DNA of 64,000 nucleotides from Fuerstiella marisgermanici (GTDB lineage: Bacteria; Planctomycetota; Planctomycetia; Planctomycetales; Planctomycetaceae). Position 1 is the first letter of the stretch; each line of letters starts with the position of its first letter. The notes below the pieces were generated by a model that worked only from the letters and a program-made list of their open reading frames with translations, was not told the origin of the DNA and ran no database searches. Location: NCBI RefSeq assembly GCF_001983935.1, contig NZ_CP017641.1:4774001-4838000 (forward strand), read 5' to 3'. Both the position numbers and the translations under genes were made by a program. Positions 59,335-64,000 of this stretch are shown in pieces.

Positions 59335-60717
59335 CTAAGCGTACTCGCGATTCTTGACCAAACCTGGATAAGGAATCGGGTAGGTGCCGTCGGCCTTGGG
59401 TTGCAGTGGTGATTCAGATTCCAGCGTCAGTTCTTCGATACCCGGCGCGAAGTCGTGGTCGAGCTTCATCATCTGATCAAGCTTCATCACCTGACCGGTA
59501 TGGGCGGCCATGCGGCCCATGGATGTGACGATGCTGGCCATGCAGCCACGTTCGACTTCGTTGTACGCGATGTCGTTGCGAATAGCGTCGATCAGATGTT
59601 CCCATTCCGCCTGGTAAGGGTTGTGCTTTTCAGGTTGAGGGTACTCCCACGCAAGGTTCTGCTTGTCCGGGCTTTGACCGCTGTAGATGCGAGCCTTCGA
59701 CGGCCAGTGCGAACTGCTGGAGATCACGGCCATGCCTTTGGTGCCGTGAGCGTAGCTGGCGAATTCCTGATGGCAGCCAGGGATTGTACGCCCGTTCACG
59801 AACAGCTTCGCACCGTCTTCGAACGTGTATTCAATCGAATAGGTGTCGAAGTTTTGGTCGATGCTGTCGCCACGATAGTGCCTTCCGCCGCTGGCCTTCG
59901 CTTCCACTGGCCACGCGTTCTTCATCCAGCAAGATTCATCAATGTTGTGAATCAGAAAGTCACTCACAGCGCCACCGCTAAGCCACAGGAAGCCATGGAA
60001 GTGCTTAATCTGGTACATCAGATCGCTGATGCCTTCCGGTTTCGGAGGTGCGGCGGCAGAACCCGTTGGACCCGCCATCCGGTAGGCTCGCATAAAGTTA
60101 ATGTCGCCGATTTCGCCATCCTGAATGCGTTCCCACAGTTCGCGGCGAGCGTCGCAGTGGCGACACATCAAACCGACCGCCACCTTCAGATTCTTTTCCA
60201 GCGCCTTTTCATTAAGCGCCAGCATCTTTCGGGTAGATGGAGCGTCTGCGGTGACTGGTTTTTCCATGAAGACATTCAGCCCGCGTTCGATTGCGTAGCC
60301 GTAGTGCACCCAACGGAAAGCACAGGGCGTTGTCAGAATCACCACGTCGCCGGGCTTCAAACAGTCCATCGCCTTTTTGTAGCCGTCAAAACCGATGAAC
60401 TTTTGTTCGTCAGGGACTTCCAGCTTGTCGCTGTCGGGGAATTGCTTGGCAAGGTTGCCGTGACTGTTGTTCAGGTTACTTTCGAAGACATCGGCCATCG
60501 CCACCAGCTTGATGGGACCATTATCAACAGACAAAGCGTTCGTAGCTGCTCCGGTACCGCGTCCGCCACAGCCCACCAAAGCGAGCTGCACCGTGTTTTT
60601 TTCGTCCGCATAAGCGCGAGCGGACACGGCAGTCGAAAGCAGTGAGGTCGTCGCTGCGGCGGCTCCCGTTGTCTTTAGAAAACTGCGACGCGAAGCTTCG
60701 TGAGATTGAGTAGTCAT
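59335..60717 (-). CDS. Tat-exported Gfo/Idh/MocA-family oxidoreductase
   Basis: A 460-residue protein. The leader has a twin-arginine motif (SRRSFLKTTGAAAA), so it should be folded in the cytoplasm and exported by Tat with its cofactor. The Rossmann fold follows (LALVGCGGRGTG), and MEKPVTADAPST carries the lysine of the EKP motif typical of the family, which uses NAD(P) to oxidise or rearrange sugars. The C-terminal region from about residue 190 holds the substrate domain. ATG at 60717, with AAGGA eight bases upstream; the longer frame to 60855 overlaps the next gene. It lies 92 bases downstream of the SUMF1-domain gene, probably co-transcribed. Confidence 0.93.
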   Translation of the reverse strand: MTTQSHEASRRSFLKTTGAAAATTSLLSTAVSARAYADEKNTVQLALVGCGGRGTGAATNALSVDNGPIKLVAMADVFESNLNNSHGNLAKQFPDSDKLEVPDEQKFIGFDGYKKAMDCLKPGDVVILTTPCAFRWVHYGYAIERGLNVFMEKPVTADAPSTRKMLALNEKALEKNLKVAVGLMCRHCDARRELWERIQDGEIGDINFMRAYRMAGPTGSAAAPPKPEGISDLMYQIKHFHGFLWLSGGAVSDFLIHNIDESCWMKNAWPVEAKASGGRHYRGDSIDQNFDTYSIEYTFEDGAKLFVNGRTIPGCHQEFASYAHGTKGMAVISSSSHWPSKARIYSGQSPDKQNLAWEYPQPEKHNPYQAEWEHLIDAIRNDIAYNEVERGCMASIVTSMGRMAAHTGQVMKLDQMMKLDHDFAPGIEELTLESESPLQPKADGTYPIPYPGLVKNREYA

Positions 60718-60809
60718 CGACAGGGTCCTTGAATAAAGGTCGGAAAGAAGAATTACGGGGTTGTTCTGTAAGGAAGGATTCTTGAGGACAGGATGTACGG
60801 TACGTTTGC

Positions 60810-61856
60810 CTATTCCACGACGGGATCCAGTTGTTCCGGAGCCGTCTTGTCCCACAAAGTCGCTTTCTCTTCGTCAGACGGTGCCTTCAGTGGCCTGACA
60901 ATGCGAAAACCGACACTCAACGCATCAGTGTGGTACCAGATACTCTGCGGAATCTGCGGGTCCTGCTGCTTCCAGTCTTCATCAGAGCCCTCTCGAACGG
61001 CACTTCGCAGCAGGGTGGCACTGTCGTCCCATCCGCCGCCGCGGACCACGCGAGGAAACAGTTTCGACGGCACGACCAGTGGATTGCGAACGCCCGACTT
61101 GCGATTGGCATAAGTGTCAGGCACGTACTGATCCAGCGTCCATTCGGACACGTTGCCATGCATATCGTGCAGTCCCCACGCGTTTGGCTTCTTCTGACCG
61201 ACTTCATGGTAACCTTCGTCACTGTTGGCTTCGTACCAGGCGTATTCGTCCAGCTTCGAAACGTCGTCACCAAACGAGTAAGCAGTGGTCGTTCCGGCGC
61301 GGCAGGCGTATTCCCATTCGGCTTCTGTGGGCAATCGGTAGTATTGACCCGTCTTGACAGACAACCATTTGCAGTACATCCTGGCGGCGTGTTGAGTCAT
61401 ACAGATGGCCGGATGCTTCTGCTTGCCCATGCTGAAACTCATATCCGTATAAGGTGGCGTGGGACGAGTGACCGCGTCTGCCAATTCGTCGTTGGGCGTC
61501 GCCGGAGAACCGAAGATCTTGCGGCGAGCAATGTCGATTTTCTCGCCCCAGATTTCATACTGATTCCAGGTGATTTCGCACTTGCCCATCCAGAAGGGAT
61601 CGATTCGAACTTCGTGCTGAGGCCCTTCGTCCGCATTTCGACCGGCTTCGGATTCCGGACTGCCCATCTTAAAGGTGCCGCCAGGAATTGGCACCATGTC
61701 AATGGCAGCTTCCGTTTGAGCGATCGGCTGAGCGTATGGCTTCATCGCCGCTTCGGTTGTCGCTTGAGGCACCGCATTGTCTGCGGCAGTTAAGACATTA
61801 TTGGAAAGAAAAGAAGCGGCAAACAGCAGTGAAACTATGGTCCAGCTCAGTCGCAT
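60810..61856 (-). CDS. secreted SUMF1/FGE-fold protein lacking the catalytic cysteines
   Basis: A 348-residue exported protein. Signal peptide [19 protein letters not shown]. The FGE-sulfatase fold is clear: [29 protein letters not shown] at its start, [13 protein letters not shown], and [15 protein letters not shown]. In true formylglycine-generating enzymes the segment after GGS contains two catalytic cysteines; here it reads [17 protein letters not shown] with Asp and Leu in their places, so sulfatase activation is unlikely. AAGGG lies six bases before the ATG at 61856. It precedes the Gfo/Idh gene on the same strand, and no sulfatase gene is nearby. Confidence 0.9.
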   Translation of the reverse strand: MRLSWTIVSLLFAASFLSNNVLTAADNAVPQATTEAAMKPYAQPIAQTEAAIDMVPIPGGTFKMGSPESEAGRNADEGPQHEVRIDPFWMGKCEITWNQYEIWGEKIDIARRKIFGSPATPNDELADAVTRPTPPYTDMSFSMGKQKHPAICMTQHAARMYCKWLSVKTGQYYRLPTEAEWEYACRAGTTTAYSFGDDVSKLDEYAWYEANSDEGYHEVGQKKPNAWGLHDMHGNVSEWTLDQYVPDTYANRKSGVRNPLVVPSKLFPRVVRGGGWDDSATLLRSAVREGSDEDWKQQDPQIPQSIWYHTDALSVGFRIVRPLKAPSDEEKATLWDKTAPEQLDPVVE

Positions 61857-61991
61857 GCGAAACCCTTGTCGTTCAAACGTCAGTAAACTTTTTACGGGGA
61901 TCGCCAAACAAAAAACTGCGCCCCGTCCGCACCTATGATAACCATCCTGGAGCCGGAAATCCCACGACTTTCGGCGATTCGCCGCACGAAT

Positions 61992-62441
61992 TCACGGCGC
62001 TTCGTTGAGAATTTCGCCCTCAGCTGGTTCCGTCGCTGAGCCATCCACGGTCGGCGCTGAATTCATCAGTGCCCCGGTCAGCAGCACGCCAAAGACACCG
62101 GACAGGATCAGAAAAGACATGATCGTTCCAATTCCGGCCAGCAGGCGAGACCGTTGCGGCATAAAGAGTCCAGCAACGCTTAATACGAACGCGACCAGTG
62201 TTAAGACGGCAATCGAGCAGCCAAGGATCAGCAGCCTGAGCTGAGCCAGCGTGTCTTCGTTAAACCGTTGCTGAAACGATTCGATATCGTCGGGAAGCTG
62301 TCCCACAAACCAAAGCAACAGGACCAACAGCACGGCAGACAGGCAGGCCAGAATGAATCCGATAAAGGCGACCGTGTTTGGTTTCACGGGCCGGTCTTCC
62401 GGACCAACCGTGCCCTCGGGATCGCCAGGTGCCGTCGACAT
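61992..62441 (-). CDS. small membrane protein, unknown function
   Basis: A 149-residue protein with three helices: FIGFILACLSAVLLVLLLWFV, LRLLILGCSIAVLTLVAFVLS and GIGTIMSFLILSGVFGVLLT. The N-terminal ~20 residues and the C-terminal tail are polar and acidic. Its gene begins four bases after the stop of the next gene, which encodes a similar small membrane protein, so they form an operon and may associate. No family recognised. Confidence 0.75.
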   Translation of the reverse strand: MSTAPGDPEGTVGPEDRPVKPNTVAFIGFILACLSAVLLVLLLWFVGQLPDDIESFQQRFNEDTLAQLRLLILGCSIAVLTLVAFVLSVAGLFMPQRSRLLAGIGTIMSFLILSGVFGVLLTGALMNSAPTVDGSATEPAEGEILNEAP

Positions 62442-62445
62442 CGCG

Positions 62446-62868
62446 CTACGCTCCGCCGGACGACATATTCAACACCAGCACAAACATCGTGACGGTGCCG
62501 ACGAAGAACGAGATACACAGCCCCATGCCGGCCAGCAGCTTCGGATAACCACGCAGCGTGCCATACAAACACAGGAACAACGACACGGCCGTGGCAAGCG
62601 TGCCCAGAATCAGCAGCGACGCAACAACCCACATCTGCCAGGAATCTCCGTCAAGTTGTTGCGTCTGTCCGGTGCTGTCAAGCCACGTGGCAAACCCGAT
62701 CCACGAAGCGTGGATGCACAACTGCAACAGGCTGAGCCCGAATCCAATCAGCCCCGCACGATTCCGGCCGAAGAACGCCCACAACTCGGACAGGTTCTCT
62801 GGTGGCGGCGGCGGCGGTGGTGGGGCCGCCTGGCGTGACTTTGATTTTGTTTTGCGTTTCGGAGACAT
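62446..62868 (-). CDS. small membrane protein with proline run, unknown function
   Basis: A 140-residue protein. A basic start (MSPKRKTKSKSRQ) and a run of eight prolines precede three helices (GLIGFGLSLLQLCIHASWIG, MWVVASLLILGTLATAVSLFL and GMGLCISFFVGTVTMFVLVL). ATG at 62868 is used rather than a TTG one codon earlier. It is the first gene of a two-gene unit with the small membrane protein downstream; both may derive from one ancestor, judging by size and layout. Confidence 0.72.
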   Translation of the reverse strand: MSPKRKTKSKSRQAAPPPPPPPPENLSELWAFFGRNRAGLIGFGLSLLQLCIHASWIGFATWLDSTGQTQQLDGDSWQMWVVASLLILGTLATAVSLFLCLYGTLRGYPKLLAGMGLCISFFVGTVTMFVLVLNMSSGGA

Positions 62869-63506
62869 CAAAAACTGGCAACCGCGATGATGCGGCCCAT
62901 CGTTCGAAGGTGGTATCAGTCCAGGGCGGGAACGCCGAGGCTAGCTGGCTGGTCCGTTCCGACAGCGGCGTCGCGTACGATCGAAACGACTGAAACGTAA
63001 ATCCGGAAGATTCGGAGCGGACGGACACTATGGCGATTGGTTGGCCGTCCTTCAAGCGACGTCCATTTCCCGCAAACCAGGCGCATCTGCAGCAAAATTC
63101 GACCTCGTGGGGTGGCACAGTCAAAGTCCATCGATTTGTTACGGTAGTTCTTAAATCAATCCCTTCAGAATTCCTAAAACGCACTGAGCCGGATTCCGTT
63201 TTGTTGCTTCGGTTCGGCAAAAGCGAGCATAACGTTCCTGACGTGCGTGTACGTCCACTTCGGCAGGAACCGCCGAACAGGTTCGGATTAGGGCAACTGC
63301 GAAGACTGCTCATGGCGATATCTGTAACGGGCACGATAGCCAGTGGTCGCGTTGACCGCTGAAAATCGTCACCACAAGGCACGCTGGCTGTCGGCAAATT
63401 GCCATACAGCACGTTGATGATCAGCAAGCCTGCGTGCCGTCCCGCCTGCTACGATTTCTGCCGTTCTGGTAGAAGTTTTTCTATCCGCACATTTGGAGGA
63501 ATAAGT
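62869..63506. other. divergent intergenic region, no supported gene
   Basis: About 640 bases. Two overlapping frames on opposite strands (63030-63362 plus and 62678-63427 minus) are open but neither has a ribosome site or recognisable protein, and the minus one overlaps the membrane protein gene. GGAGG near its right end (63495-63499) belongs to the next gene. Confidence 0.4.
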
Positions 63507-64000
63507 GTGAGTACCACGACCACGATTCGAAGAAATTCCAAGCAACAAGACAAGAGCTTCCGCAACTTCATGTGGATCTCAATGCTAATGTCACTGTCCG
63601 TCGTATTCTTCGGAATGCAGCTGATGATGGTCGGCCCGTTGAAGGGACGACTCGACGGAATTCACGCTCGCCTGGATTCTGCCGACCAGAACATGCAGCA
63701 ACTGGTCGGCACACAGCACGGCGTTCAGCAGACCAACACGCTACTGAACTCACTGCACGAACAATCCGGCAAGCTGTCACACATGACGGCCGCCATCAGT
63801 GACATGGCCACTTTAAGAAACAAGCTGGAATCGGAAGCAGAATCAGCCACGGCCGCGCTGTCGAGTCTGGATCGTCTCTCAGCCGTACAACAGCGAGTGA
63901 TCGCGTCGCGTCAGCAGACGGATTCAGCCATTGCTCAAATCGGCCAGCTTGAATCTCTTCGCGATGAAATCATCAGCGGCAGCAGCCAAACTGAAGTCGC
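63507..64000 (+). CDS. membrane-anchored coiled-coil protein, partial (runs off the window)
   Basis: The first 164 codons of a gene cut by the window end. GTG at 63507 is preceded by GGAGG with seven bases between. A short basic N-terminus (MSTTTTIRRNSKQQDK) leads to a hydrophobic helix at about residues 20-43 (FMWISMLMSLSVVFFGMQLM), then a long Gln/Leu/Ser-rich coiled coil (RLDSADQNMQQLVGTQHG, LSSLDRLSAVQQRVIASRQQ). The likely topology is a signal anchor with a periplasmic coiled coil. Function unknown; the frame stays open to the last base. Confidence 0.82.
   Translation, partial: MSTTTTIRRNSKQQDKSFRNFMWISMLMSLSVVFFGMQLMMVGPLKGRLDGIHARLDSADQNMQQLVGTQHGVQQTNTLLNSLHEQSGKLSHMTAAISDMATLRNKLESEAESATAALSSLDRLSAVQQRVIASRQQTDSAIAQIGQLESLRDEIISGSSQTEV

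Noticed and set aside
59455-60645. 396-residue open frame antisense to the Gfo/Idh gene
   Set aside because: Complement of a confident coding region, with no recognisable protein motif.
60831-61793. 320-residue open frame antisense to the SUMF1-domain gene
   Set aside because: Complement of a confident gene; composition and lack of start signals mark it as a shadow.
62678-63427. 249-residue frame on the minus strand
   Set aside because: Overlaps the small membrane protein gene in another frame and has no ribosome site; the overlapping plus-strand frame is equally weak.

Overview
The window reads as a chromosomal segment of a planctomycete, moderately GC-rich with genes on both strands. The lineage call rests on features seen here: a DUF1559/H-X9-DG pseudopilin-like protein, a giant surface protein with a LEPR-XLL-like N-terminus, DUF4347 domain and cadherin-like repeats, many secreted or lipid-anchored proteins of unknown function, an FG-GAP protein, a SUMF1-domain protein next to a Tat-exported Gfo/Idh oxidoreductase, and a GyrA whose active-site neighbourhood reads [14 protein letters not shown] cannot name a species.

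Layout. 0-5.4 kb: pseudopilin-like protein, RND/MMPL exporter and a secreted FG-GAP protein, all on the minus strand. 5.6-8.0 kb: a serine beta-lactamase-like hydrolase gene split by an intact ISAs1-family element with a 10-bp target duplication; removing the element restores the frame exactly. 8.0-18.5 kb (minus): a hybrid histidine kinase directly downstream of a 2577-residue surface protein holding six 309-bp cadherin-like repeats. 18.8-24.7 kb: Ser/Thr kinase, small coiled-coil protein, HisN-like phosphatase, a pair of membrane-anchored proteins of unknown function, then three tandem ~180-bp structured repeats that run into the 3' end of a pectate lyase gene. 24.6-29.3 kb: pectate lyase, transhydrogenase PntAb-PntB without PntAa, and a PLP enzyme. 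29.6-38.3 kb: gyrA, a secreted Gly/Arg-rich protein, a Gly/Met-rich lipoprotein and an OleC-like ligase. 38.4-48.4 kb: DUF7079-like protein, csrA, zinc-ribbon membrane protein, SDR, secreted proteins including a beta-propeller glycosidase-like protein, GNAT, rhomboid protease and MazG. 48.7-55.6 kb: a YtrA-type GntR regulator with a perfect palindromic operator candidate, an ABC ATPase, a very large permease with an extra soluble domain, and a secreted protein; two copies of a ~200-bp dispersed repeat flank the permease. 55.6-64 kb: AAA ATPase, TIM-barrel epimerase, an odd TTGC/GCAA-rich intergenic region, a histone H1-like Lys/Ala-rich protein, Gfo/Idh and SUMF1-domain genes, two small membrane proteins, and a coiled-coil membrane protein cut by the window end.

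No CRISPR array, recognised defence island, prophage, rRNA or tRNA was found. The strongest unusual signals are the precisely reversible IS insertion, the tandem repeat that supplies the end of the pectate lyase reading frame, two families of dispersed intergenic repeats, and the surface protein/hybrid kinase pair. Protein family names come from recalled motifs, not from database searches.
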